From assembly GCA_026713105.1 (NCBI GenBank), contig JAPOPC010000061.1, forward strand, positions 1 through 38,123: DNA of 38,123 nucleotides, written 5' to 3'. This document shows positions 14,963 through 23,186 of the stretch, piece after piece. The stretch's first letter is position 1. Each line of letters opens with the position of its first letter. The position numbers and the translations under genes are program-made. Under the pieces are notes generated by a model. That model was not told the DNA's origin. It searched no databases and saw only the letters and a program-made list of their open reading frames with translations. This DNA comes from Acidimicrobiaceae bacterium. Lineage in GTDB: Bacteria; Actinomycetota; Acidimicrobiia; Acidimicrobiales; Poriferisodalaceae.

Positions 14963-16135
14963 ATGCCTGCCCGTCCGGCGCTGGAGTACACGGCTCGGGC
15001 GCTGGTTGGGCGCGTGCGCGGCCGTGTATCGCAGTACACGGGCATCGGGAACCGGCAGATTGCACGGCGCCCGCCCGCATGGCCACCGCTGGCTGAACTG
15101 CCCAAGGGCGACCCGCGGCTCGGGCTGCGAGACCGCTGGTACTTGCTGGGCACTGCCGACGCGGTGCACGACACGCCAGTGGCCACCCGCTTGCTGGGCG
15201 AGGACCTGGTGCTGTGGCGCGATGGCTCTGGAGCGCCCCACCTCATGGCCGACCTTTGCCCGCATCGCGGAGCCAGGCTGTCGATCGGCGATGTCGTGGG
15301 CGACGAACTGCGGTGCAGCTATCACCACTGGCGCTTCGACGGCAGCGGCCAGTGCACCTCGGTGCCCTCTCAGGGCGGAGCGTGCTCGCTGGCTGAGCGC
15401 ACCAAGGTCAGCGTGACCTACCCGGTCGCCGAGGAAGCCGGCTACCTGTGGGCCTGGATCGGCGAGTCGTCGCCGGCAGCGCTCCGCCTGCCGGCCGAGT
15501 TCACCGACGACCGCTTTTCGACGTTTCCCGAGACTGTCGAGTGGGGTGCGAACTGGATGCTGGCGCTCGAAAACCTCGTGGACCTGATGCATGCCCCCTT
15601 CCTGCATGCACGCTCGATCACGCTGAACGAGGGCATCACCCATGACCGCGTCGTGGTTGACGATCACGATGACGGCTTTGAGGTACGGCGGCGCGACCAG
15701 ACCGGGACGAACTTCGACTGGATCGACATCCACACCGGCGATCTCGCGTACGTCCGCCTCGACATCCCGCTACCCCCCAGCGCCGGACCCGGTCCCCCGC
15801 TGCGAATCCTGGGGTTCCTGACGCCACGCGACAATGCAACCACACTCGTGCACTTCCCGCGGTTCCGCGAGGTCGCTGGGCGCGATCGTCGGATCTGGCG
15901 GACGCTGTATCGGCTGCGCCTGCGCGGCACGCACCTGCACGTGCTCAACCAGGACAAGGAGATGCTGGAGAGCCTGCGCACCACCGATGAGGCGAGACGC
16001 GACGAGCATCTGGCACAAGCGGACCGCCCTGTGGTGCACTTGCGTCGGGCACTCGAAGCCGACTTCGAGGCGCAACGAGAGCGATTCAGGCTCGCCACTG
16101 AGCCGCAACCCGCCCCGGTCGCGCTTGCTGACTGA
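14963..16135 (+). CDS. Rieske non-heme iron oxygenase, alpha subunit (single-component type)
   Basis: 390 residues from an ATG at 14963. The Rieske 2Fe-2S site is CPH (Cys99, His101) and CSYH (Cys118, His121). The mononuclear iron site is ENLVDLMHAPFLH with Asp207, His210 and His215; the Asp in NQDKEMLE (C-terminal third) is the expected last ligand. A single-subunit layout without an adjacent beta gene resembles KshA, VanA or phthalate-type oxygenases, which hydroxylate or demethylate rings with electrons from a separate reductase. No reductase or ferredoxin gene is present in the window. It lies 7 bp behind the LimB-like gene and 56 bp before the cupin operon, so it may be part of the same transcript. 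Substrate unknown; a steroid or aromatic acid is possible. Confidence 0.9.
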   Translation: MPARPALEYTARALVGRVRGRVSQYTGIGNRQIARRPPAWPPLAELPKGDPRLGLRDRWYLLGTADAVHDTPVATRLLGEDLVLWRDGSGAPHLMADLCPHRGARLSIGDVVGDELRCSYHHWRFDGSGQCTSVPSQGGACSLAERTKVSVTYPVAEEAGYLWAWIGESSPAALRLPAEFTDDRFSTFPETVEWGANWMLALENLVDLMHAPFLHARSITLNEGITHDRVVVDDHDDGFEVRRRDQTGTNFDWIDIHTGDLAYVRLDIPLPPSAGPGPPLRILGFLTPRDNATTLVHFPRFREVAGRDRRIWRTLYRLRLRGTHLHVLNQDKEMLESLRTTDEARRDEHLAQADRPVVHLRRALEADFEAQRERFRLATEPQPAPVALAD

Positions 16136-16191
16136 CTCGTACCCTGCAACCGTCGCACCCGCCACATGTCGATCACGACAGGACACCAACG

Positions 16192-16719
16192 ATGAGCCAA
16201 ACCACCACCAAGAGGGTCGAATCCGCAGATGCTGCCGACCTCGAGGCCCGCATCGATTCGATGTGCGCCATGCGCGACACCCGGCGGGAGGACTGGGACA
16301 CGCTGGCGTTCCAGACCAAGGCCGGCCCCCAGTACCGGCGTGCCCAGATCCGCTACATCGGCTCTGGCGGTACCGGCAACCACGAAGGTGACGATCGGGC
16401 GCTGGCTGCAGAGCACTTCACGTTCTCCAACATGTTGCTGCCGCCGGGAGCTGAAGGACCCGAGCACACACACCACGACGTGGAGGAAGCCTTCTTCGTG
16501 CTCGAAGGCGAGCTCGAGATCACGATCCACGCCGGTGACGATTCGGCCACCCGGCTGCTCGGTTACCGCGACCTCATCAAGATCCCCGCGGGAACGGCCC
16601 GCTCGCTGCGCAATGTCGGCGACACCGACGCGTTGTTCGTGGTGATGCTGGGGGCGTCCAAGCCTCAGCTGCCCACCTATCCCCCGCACTCTCCCATGGC
16701 GGGGATCACGCGGGACTAA
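16192..16719 (+). CDS. Cupin domain protein
   Basis: 175 residues from an ATG at 16192 with AGGA 8 nt upstream. Cupin motif 1 is recognisable as PPGAEGPEHTHHDVEEAFFV (84-103, His92, His94 and the Glu pair 98-99) followed by LEGE. Motif 2 is DLIKIPAGTARSLRN (127-141), in which the usual metal-ligand His is Arg137. The fold is secure, but with three ligands the metal chemistry may differ from typical cupin dioxygenases, and it may be a binding or sensing protein. It is the first gene of the SDR/ThDP/molybdenum hydroxylase operon, with the SDR starting 36 bp later. Confidence 0.85.
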   Translation: MSQTTTKRVESADAADLEARIDSMCAMRDTRREDWDTLAFQTKAGPQYRRAQIRYIGSGGTGNHEGDDRALAAEHFTFSNMLLPPGAEGPEHTHHDVEEAFFVLEGELEITIHAGDDSATRLLGYRDLIKIPAGTARSLRNVGDTDALFVVMLGASKPQLPTYPPHSPMAGITRD

Positions 16720-16755
16720 GAGGTTGAGCCGGCCACGAGGTCGAGCGGCACCGAG

Positions 16756-17505
16756 ATGAGCCTGGATGGCCGCCGCGTCGTCGTCACCGGTGCCGGGCGC
16801 GGGCTCGGCGAAGCGATGGCCCATGCGATCGCAGCCGAGGGAGGATCGGTCGTCGTGGCCGAGTTGGTTCCCGAGCGCGGCGAGCAGGTGGTCTCCGATA
16901 TCAGGGCAGAAGGCGGCGCCGCTGAGTTTGTGCCAACCGACGTGACCGACGAGTCCTCGGTCGCCGCGCTGGTTTCCCGTCTCGATTCGGACGGTCCCAT
17001 CTGGGGTCTGGTGAACAATGCCGGTCTCGCCGATGCGGTGGGAGGCAAGACCTTTTGGGAGATCACAGCCGGCGAATGGGACCGCATCCAGCACACCAAT
17101 GCCCGAGGACCGTGGCTCGTGAGCCGGGCGTTTGCGCCACAGATACTGGCTGCCGGCGAGGGTCGGATAGTCAACATTGCCTCTGACGCAGCGCTGTACG
17201 GCTCGCCACGACTAGCCCACTACATCGCATCGAAGGGTGCGCTGATCGCCCTCACCCGGGCGATGGCACGAGAGTTGGGCGACTACGGCATCACCGTCAA
17301 CGCCGTGGCACCAGGGTTGACCGAGGGGCCGTCCGCAGAAGAGATCCCGGCTGCACGCCATGCGCTGTACGCCGAGAACCGAGCGATCAGCCGACCCCAG
17401 CAGCCAGACGACGTCACAGGCGCCGTGGTGTTCCTGCTCTCCGACGCAGCCGCCTACATCACCGGGCAGACCATCGTCGTCGACGGCGGCTTCGTCATGC
17501 CATGA
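16756..17505 (+). CDS. SDR family NAD(P)-dependent oxidoreductase
   Basis: 249 residues from an ATG at 16756. Classical SDR: TGAGRGLG (11-18), DV (62-63), NNAG (87-90), Ser143 and Tyr156/Lys160 (YIASK), APGL after the active site, and VDGGF at the end. It is probably a cytosolic alcohol dehydrogenase or ketoreductase for an intermediate of the operon. The last bases overlap the ThDP gene (ATGA, 17502-17505), implying coupled translation. Substrate not assignable. Confidence 0.92.
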   Translation: MSLDGRRVVVTGAGRGLGEAMAHAIAAEGGSVVVAELVPERGEQVVSDIRAEGGAAEFVPTDVTDESSVAALVSRLDSDGPIWGLVNNAGLADAVGGKTFWEITAGEWDRIQHTNARGPWLVSRAFAPQILAAGEGRIVNIASDAALYGSPRLAHYIASKGALIALTRAMARELGDYGITVNAVAPGLTEGPSAEEIPAARHALYAENRAISRPQQPDDVTGAVVFLLSDAAAYITGQTIVVDGGFVMP

Positions 17506-19223
17506 ACAAGTCCCCGCAGCGAAACGGCGGCGACCTGCTGGTCGAAGTGCTCACCTCGCTCGGCGTCGATGCTGCTTTTGGAGTGGTGAGCGTCCACAAC
17601 CTCCCGCTCGTCGATGCCGTGGCCCACGGCATGCGATGGGTGCCCACCCGCAGCGAGGCGGCCTCGGTGAATGCTGCCGACGGCTACGCCCGGGTGCGCG
17701 GTACGCCCGGCTGCGCGGTGACGTCGACCGGTACGGGAGCAGCGAATGCGGCCGGGGCCTTGGTGGAGGCGCTCACGGCTGGCTCGCCGGTGCTGCACGT
17801 CACCGGACAGATTCCCAGCGAGCATCTCGGTACGGGACGCGGTGTCATTCACGAGACACGCGACCAGCTCGGGATGCTGCGGTCGTGCTCGGTGTGGGCG
17901 GCAACGGTCGGGGCGGCGCCGTTGGCCGATTTCGCCCAGGCAGCCCGACGGCTGGGCACCCACCCTCGTGGACCGGTCAGCCTTGAGTGGCCGATCGATC
18001 TGCAATACGGCCAAACCGAACCCTTCGACGCAATCACGACCGACAGCTCGCGGCACACCGTCGGAGCCCCCGAATCCGACAATGACGCGTTGGAGAGCGG
18101 TGCTGTGCTCGGCACTGCAGCAGTGCCTGAACTCGACGAAGCAGCGCTGGAACGGGCTGCCGATCTCATCGCTGCTGCTGAGCGACCCTTGGTGTGGGCA
18201 GGCGGTGGTGCCGTCGGCTGCCGCGCCGTGCTCGACGACTTGTTGCGCTGTACCGGCGCCGGCCTGTTCACCTCGAACGCGGGCCGAGGCGTACTGCCCG
18301 AATCCGACGACCGGGTCATCGGCAACTTCGCAGCGTCTGCGACAGGCGCCGAGCTGCTCGCCCAAGCCGACGTGCTCATCTCGATCGGCACGCATTTCCG
18401 ATCGAACGAGACCCGCAGCTACCGGCTGTCGCTGCCTCGATGGCACATCCAGATCGACATCGACCCAGTGGCCATCGGCCGTTCGTACCCGGCCGAGGTC
18501 GGCATCGTCGGCGATGCGTGCGTGGCGGTCGCCTCGCTCGTCGAGCGTCTCGGAGGTGGCCGAACCGCCTTGCAGCCGGAGTGGAGCGACACCATCACTG
18601 CCACACGCCAACGGTGCCGAGCCCTGCTGCGCCGGGACATAGGACCATACGCATCAATCTGCGACATCATGGCGGGCGTGCTCAGCGACCGGTCGCCCCG
18701 TGTGCGAGACATCACGATCCCCAACAGCTCCTGGGGCAATCGCTTGCTGCCCGTGATCGACCCTTCCACCAACGTGGTTCCCCGTGGAGGCGGCATCGGA
18801 CAGGCCGTGGGCATGTCCATCGGCGCATCGATCGCCCGTGCCGATGAGCCGACCATGGTGATGGTGGGCGACGGGGGCCTAGTGCCCCAGCTCGGCGAGC
18901 TGGCCACACTGGCTCAAGAAGAGCTGCCGGTCACCGTGGTCGTGTTCGACGACGGCGGCTACGGGGTGCTGCGCAACACCCAAGACCGCCACCTCGGTCG
19001 GCGCTCGGGCGTGGATCTGCGCACGCCTGATCTGGCCGCGGCTGCGGCGGCGTTCGACTTCGGCTACTTCGATGTGGCGACGCCCAGTGAGTTCGCCGAC
19101 GCCTTCGAGTCGGCCACGGCCGCTGGGCACCCGCAGATGATCCGGGTGGACTGCGATGCACTGGGGCCGATGCCGGTCCCCTTCGTACCGCCCGTCGAAG
19201 TGCCGACGAGCGCAGACCGATGA
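17502..19223 (+). CDS. Thiamine diphosphate-dependent enzyme (acetolactate synthase/benzoylformate decarboxylase family)
   Basis: 573 residues; the ATG overlaps the SDR stop (ATGA). The PYR domain carries the activating Glu52 in TRSEAASVNAADGYAR, followed by TSTGTGAANAAGALVEA. A central TPP-family domain spans about 210-350, and the PP domain has GDG (456-458) with FDDGGYG (482-488) as the far end of the ThDP/Mg motif. Asp484 stands where Asn is common, a substitution seen in relatives. Members decarboxylate 2-oxo acids or join or split 2-hydroxyacyl units. Within this operon it may process a 2-oxo acid from ring degradation. Gene context does not include an acetolactate synthase small subunit, which argues against amino acid biosynthesis. 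Confidence 0.88.
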   Translation: MNKSPQRNGGDLLVEVLTSLGVDAAFGVVSVHNLPLVDAVAHGMRWVPTRSEAASVNAADGYARVRGTPGCAVTSTGTGAANAAGALVEALTAGSPVLHVTGQIPSEHLGTGRGVIHETRDQLGMLRSCSVWAATVGAAPLADFAQAARRLGTHPRGPVSLEWPIDLQYGQTEPFDAITTDSSRHTVGAPESDNDALESGAVLGTAAVPELDEAALERAADLIAAAERPLVWAGGGAVGCRAVLDDLLRCTGAGLFTSNAGRGVLPESDDRVIGNFAASATGAELLAQADVLISIGTHFRSNETRSYRLSLPRWHIQIDIDPVAIGRSYPAEVGIVGDACVAVASLVERLGGGRTALQPEWSDTITATRQRCRALLRRDIGPYASICDIMAGVLSDRSPRVRDITIPNSSWGNRLLPVIDPSTNVVPRGGGIGQAVGMSIGASIARADEPTMVMVGDGGLVPQLGELATLAQEELPVTVVVFDDGGYGVLRNTQDRHLGRRSGVDLRTPDLAAAAAAFDFGYFDVATPSEFADAFESATAAGHPQMIRVDCDALGPMPVPFVPPVEVPTSADR

Positions 19224-19285
19224 CGCTGCTCTTTGCACCGCACAATGACGCAAGTTGGCCAAGCGGCAAGATGATCAGATCGTGA
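19220..19285 (+). CDS. Possible 21-residue coupling peptide between the ThDP and FAD/2Fe-2S genes
   Basis: An ATG at 19220 overlaps the ThDP gene's TGA (ATGA, 19220-19223). The short frame, beginning MTLLFAPHND, ends in a TGA at 19283-19285 that overlaps the GTG at 19282 (GTGA). It thus bridges the 58-bp gap between two operon genes with the same overlaps seen at every other junction. It has no recognisable domain. It could be a translation-coupling leader or a chance reading frame. Confidence 0.4.
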   Translation: MTLLFAPHNDASWPSGKMIRS

Positions 19286-20796
19286 GCACCACCGGTACCG
19301 ATTCGGACGCCCAGACTGCGGCAGGGCTCATCTCTCGCAGTCACCTGGGCATCGAGCCATTCTCGCTGTACCGGGCCGACTCGCTGACCGATGCCGCGTC
19401 GATGGTCGCTTCTGGCGCATGGGCACATGCGGGCGGGATTGACGTCGCCCAGCGGCTCCGCGACGGTGAAGCGGCACCGGCCCTCGTGCCGCTGCGCAAG
19501 CTCGGTCGGGGGTCGCCCGACGGGCTGGACGTGCTCGACGAGATCTCACTCGGTGACGGGGTGCTGTTCATCGGCGCGGCGGTCACCCATGCCCGGATCG
19601 AGACGGACCCGCTCGTGCGGGCTCACCGACCGGACCTCGCCGATGCCTGGCGGACCATTGGCAACGTCCGCATCCGGTCCACCGGCACGATGGGCGGCAA
19701 CCTCATGGCGTTCGATGCGGGCTACGACGCCGCGCCGATTCTGGCCGCCGCCGGAGCCTCGCTGATCTTCGCCGATGCCGATGGGTCGCAACGACGCTGC
19801 GCAGTGGCGGATCGCCCGCGAGACCGTCTGCTGGTCGGCTGCGAAGTGCCGCTGGCCGGCCACGTCGTCTATGACCGGTCGCTGAAGCCGGTCGTCTCTG
19901 TTGCCGTCGGCGACGACTGTGTGGCGATCGGTTGTGCCTATCAGGAGGTCAAGGTGCTCCCGGCCGGCGCCACAGACCCTCCCGCGGTCGGCGTGGCGCT
20001 GGCCGAACTGCCCGACCCGATTGGCGACGCGTTCGCTTCCGCTGCCTACCGACGGCGCATGATCGGCGTGCTCGTAAACCGGTGCCTGCAATCCCACATC
20101 GAGACGGTTGGCTCCGATGAGGCAGAGAAGCCCGGTGTATCTGCGAGACCGGCCGCTCCTGCGTCTGCCCGTTCCTCCGCCGAAGAGCTCCGCGGCGACA
20201 CCGCTGCACCGGCCGGACGACCCTCCAAGACGCTGCCGGACGGCTTGGTGGGCGACGCGGCGGACGATTCGATCGACATAGCCATTCGGCTCAACGGGGA
20301 ACCGTTCCCCATCTCCGCGCCACCGTCGGAGATGCTGGTGGACACCATCCGCACACGCGCAGGCCTGGGCGGTACCCGGGTCGGCTGCGATCAAGCCGTG
20401 TGCGGTGCCTGCACGGTGCTGATGGACGACACGCCCACTGCGTCGTGCTCCACGTTCGCCTGGCAGACCGACGGTCGTGAGGTGCTCACGATTGAAGCAA
20501 GCCACATGGCTGAGACCGGCGCTCCGACGGCTGGCCCGGCCGCGACACTGCCCGTTGTCCAACGGGAATTCGCCGAACTGAGCGCCTTCCAGTGCGGCTA
20601 CTGCACACCCGGCCTGATCCTCACCGCGAGCGCCTTGCTCGCGCAACATCGGGAACCCGATCGCACGACGATCTGCGACTGGCTCGATTCGAACGTGTGT
20701 CGTTGCACCGGCTACCTCATGGTCATCGAGGCAGTCGAAGCCGCCGCGGCAGCGCTGCGCTCGGAGCCAGCCGTCGCCCCGGACGAGACACCGTGA
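19282..20796 (+). CDS. Fused FAD-binding and [2Fe-2S] subunit of a molybdenum hydroxylase (CoxM-CoxS order)
   Basis: The GTG at 19282 gives 504 residues; an in-frame TTG at 19255 is an alternative but GTGA coupling favours GTG. The N-terminal FAD domain (about 24-272) has AGGIDVAQRL (50-59) and TIGNVRIRSTGTMGGNLM (125-142), matching CoxM/XdhB flavin motifs. A polar linker (about 280-330) leads to the iron-sulfur domain (333-495) with plant-type cluster cysteines 369, 374, 377 and 389 and second-cluster cysteines 438, 441, 473 and 475. It passes electrons from the molybdenum site to FAD. In XdhA-type fusions the iron-sulfur domain comes first; here the order is reversed. It overlaps the large-subunit gene by GTGA. 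Confidence 0.9.
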   Translation: MSTTGTDSDAQTAAGLISRSHLGIEPFSLYRADSLTDAASMVASGAWAHAGGIDVAQRLRDGEAAPALVPLRKLGRGSPDGLDVLDEISLGDGVLFIGAAVTHARIETDPLVRAHRPDLADAWRTIGNVRIRSTGTMGGNLMAFDAGYDAAPILAAAGASLIFADADGSQRRCAVADRPRDRLLVGCEVPLAGHVVYDRSLKPVVSVAVGDDCVAIGCAYQEVKVLPAGATDPPAVGVALAELPDPIGDAFASAAYRRRMIGVLVNRCLQSHIETVGSDEAEKPGVSARPAAPASARSSAEELRGDTAAPAGRPSKTLPDGLVGDAADDSIDIAIRLNGEPFPISAPPSEMLVDTIRTRAGLGGTRVGCDQAVCGACTVLMDDTPTASCSTFAWQTDGREVLTIEASHMAETGAPTAGPAATLPVVQREFAELSAFQCGYCTPGLILTASALLAQHREPDRTTICDWLDSNVCRCTGYLMVIEAVEAAAAALRSEPAVAPDETP

Positions 20797-23186
20797 CTCG
20801 CTCGGACGCCGCCGCGAAAGTCTCGGGCACTGCCCCCTACGCGGTCGATGTCGCTCTCGGAGGCATGCTGCACGCCAAGGTGCTGCGTTCGCCTCACCCG
20901 CACGCCCTCATCACCCGCATCGACACGGTCGCTGCCTCTCAGGCCCCCGGGGTTCGGGCGGTCCTGACTCGGCGGGACCTGCTCAACGGCGAGCTGCGCG
21001 AGCGCTGGGCGGCAAACGACGGAGAGCATCTCCTATCGGAATCCCCGCTCGTGGCGTCGCACAGCTACGGCTACTTCATCAAGGACCAGCCGATCTTGGC
21101 GCTCGACCGGGTGCGCTACCTCGGGGACGCAGTCGTAGCGATCGCGGCGGACACTGAGCTCGACGCGGCGCGTGCACTGGAGCTGGTGCGGGTCGACTAT
21201 GAGCCCCTGCCCGCAGTCACCGACTTCGACGCAGCGCTGGCCGACGGGGCGCCCGAAGTGTTCCCCGAAGCCCCACTGGGAATGACCCCTGCCTACGGCC
21301 AGGGCGCCAGCGGCGGCACCCGCCCGCGACCGAACGTCTGCTACCGCTTCGGCTACGAGACCGGCGACCCCGCTGCCTTCGATCACTGCGATCATGTATT
21401 CACCGACGTGTTCGGTTTTGACGGCCGCCAGCAGCACCTGCATCTCGAACCGTTCGTGTCGGTTGCTCGATGGACTGGGCCCCGCTGGTCGGCCGCAACC
21501 GCCGGCGACAACGACGCAACTGCCAGCAGCCGCCTCGAGCTCTGGTCGAGCTGTCAGAACCCGTTCCCGGTCCGCAAGGAAATGGCTCGATTGCTGGGCA
21601 TCGGCGAGCACCGGGTGCGGATGCAGGTCGGCTACCTGGGCGGCGGCTTCGGCGCAAAGAACGGCTGCAAGACCGAGCCGATCGCGACGCTGCTCGCGCT
21701 CAAAGCCGGGCTGCCCGTCCGTTACTGCCTCACGCTGGACGAAGGCTTTCTGACCATGCGCCAGCACAATGCACGGCTGACGCTGCGCACCGGCGTGATG
21801 GCCGACGGCACCTTGGTGGCCCGAGACGCAGAGGTGCTGCTCGATGCGGGTGCCTATGCCGATGCGAGCCCCCTCGTGGCGGAGAAAGCGGGCTACCGAG
21901 TCGCCGGCCCATACCGGTGGCAGCACATCCGCACGGTGACCGACGCGGTGCTCACCAACACCACCCCGGCGGGCCCATTTCGCGGCTTCGGCGGCACGCA
22001 AGCCAACTTCGCCTGCGAGAGCCAGATCGACATGATCGCGGCACGGCTCGGGCTCGACCCCGTCGAGCTGCGTCGCCGCAATCTGATCGGCCTCGGCGAG
22101 TTCTACGTACCCGGCGAGTCGGCTATGGATTCCGACTTGACGGAAGGGCTCGACCTGGTGGCCGCCCATATCGGCATGGACGAGCCTCGCCCGCCGGGTC
22201 GGGGGCGCGGCGTAGCAGTCGGCTTCAAGGACTCGGGCGGGGTCAACAAGCCGGCACAGGCTCGGGTCAAGATCGCCACCAGCGGCGATGCGTGGGTGCA
22301 GTGTGGCACCGTCGAGATGGGCCAGGGCGCACAGACCGCGTTGCGCGAGGTCGCGGCGCGCGTGCTCGACGTGCCCCGGTCACGGGTTCACTGGTCTGAC
22401 CTCGACACCGATCACACACCGTTCGATCAGGGCACGAATGCCTCCTCGGCGATCTCGGTGATGGGCCAAGCCGTCCAGAAGGCCGCTGAGGCCGCTCGCC
22501 TGCGCCTGCTGCTGTTCTCGGCCACAGCACTGGAGGTGCCTCTCGAGCGAGTCGAGTTCCGGGACGGTCTCGTCCTCGTCGTTCCTCCGGACGGCATCGG
22601 CGAGCCCGAGGGCCAGCCGCTTGCCCCGCTGGTCATGGGCACCTACGGCGGGACCGGTTACGAGTTCACGGGCGAAGGCTTCTTCAAGGCTCACAGTGAC
22701 AGCCATGCCCCGCTCGAATCACCGTGCGTGTCGTGGGAGTACGGCTGGGGCGGCGCCGAGGTCTCCGTCGACCCCGATACCGGCGTGGTGACGGTGCACC
22801 GCTTGGTCGTCTCCGGTGATGCTGGAACCGTGCTGCATGAGGGAGCCTGCCGCGGCCAAGACGAAGGCGCTGCGATCATGGGACTCGGCGGCGCACTGTT
22901 CGAGACCATGCGCTTCGACGGCGGAGTTCTTGCCAACGGACGGCTCGTGGACTACCGCGCGCCACGGGCCAGCGACCTGCCCGCGGAGTTCGTCTCGATC
23001 ACCCAAGAGCAGGGCCACGGGCCGGGTCCGTTCGGGTCAAAGGGCCTCGGCGAGGGAACGATGCTGCCCGTTGCATCCGCCATTGCGAATGCCATTGCCG
23101 ACGCGACCGGGGTGCGCGTGACCTCGATGCCGCTCACCGGTGAGACGGTGCTTGGGGCGCTTGACGCCGCCCGCGACGCGCCGTGA
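20793..23186 (+). CDS. Molybdenum hydroxylase large subunit (xanthine dehydrogenase/CoxL family)
   Basis: The GTG at 20793 overlaps the stop of the FAD/2Fe-2S gene and gives 797 residues. The start VTRSDAAAKVSGTAPYAVD is typical for the family. Molybdopterin-binding segments are VGYLGGGFGAKNG, GPFRGFGGTQANFACE and GTVEMGQGAQTAL; the catalytic Glu754 lies in GSKGLGEG. The family hydroxylates N-heterocycles, aldehydes or, in form I CoxL, oxidises CO. The CO dehydrogenase signature AYXCSFR is absent (PFRGFGG instead), so a heterocycle, aromatic-CoA or aldehyde hydroxylase is expected. It works with the preceding FAD/2Fe-2S protein. Cofactor insertion chaperones (CoxD/E-like) are not in the window. 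Confidence 0.9.
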   Translation: MTRSDAAAKVSGTAPYAVDVALGGMLHAKVLRSPHPHALITRIDTVAASQAPGVRAVLTRRDLLNGELRERWAANDGEHLLSESPLVASHSYGYFIKDQPILALDRVRYLGDAVVAIAADTELDAARALELVRVDYEPLPAVTDFDAALADGAPEVFPEAPLGMTPAYGQGASGGTRPRPNVCYRFGYETGDPAAFDHCDHVFTDVFGFDGRQQHLHLEPFVSVARWTGPRWSAATAGDNDATASSRLELWSSCQNPFPVRKEMARLLGIGEHRVRMQVGYLGGGFGAKNGCKTEPIATLLALKAGLPVRYCLTLDEGFLTMRQHNARLTLRTGVMADGTLVARDAEVLLDAGAYADASPLVAEKAGYRVAGPYRWQHIRTVTDAVLTNTTPAGPFRGFGGTQANFACESQIDMIAARLGLDPVELRRRNLIGLGEFYVPGESAMDSDLTEGLDLVAAHIGMDEPRPPGRGRGVAVGFKDSGGVNKPAQARVKIATSGDAWVQCGTVEMGQGAQTALREVAARVLDVPRSRVHWSDLDTDHTPFDQGTNASSAISVMGQAVQKAAEAARLRLLLFSATALEVPLERVEFRDGLVLVVPPDGIGEPEGQPLAPLVMGTYGGTGYEFTGEGFFKAHSDSHAPLESPCVSWEYGWGGAEVSVDPDTGVVTVHRLVVSGDAGTVLHEGACRGQDEGAAIMGLGGALFETMRFDGGVLANGRLVDYRAPRASDLPAEFVSITQEQGHGPGPFGSKGLGEGTMLPVASAIANAIADATGVRVTSMPLTGETVLGALDAARDAP

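Noticed and set aside
13558..15246. A 562-codon minus-strand frame opposite the LimB-like gene
   Set aside because: Antisense to a gene with full luciferase-family motifs and a ribosome site; no similarity of its own.
17502..19223. Acetolactate synthase for branched-chain amino acid synthesis
   Set aside because: No ilvN or ilvC neighbour, and the gene is locked into a catabolic-type operon by overlaps on both sides.
20793..23186. Aerobic carbon monoxide dehydrogenase (coxL)
   Set aside because: The form I active-site loop AYXCSFR is absent, and no CoxD/E/F-type accessory genes are present.
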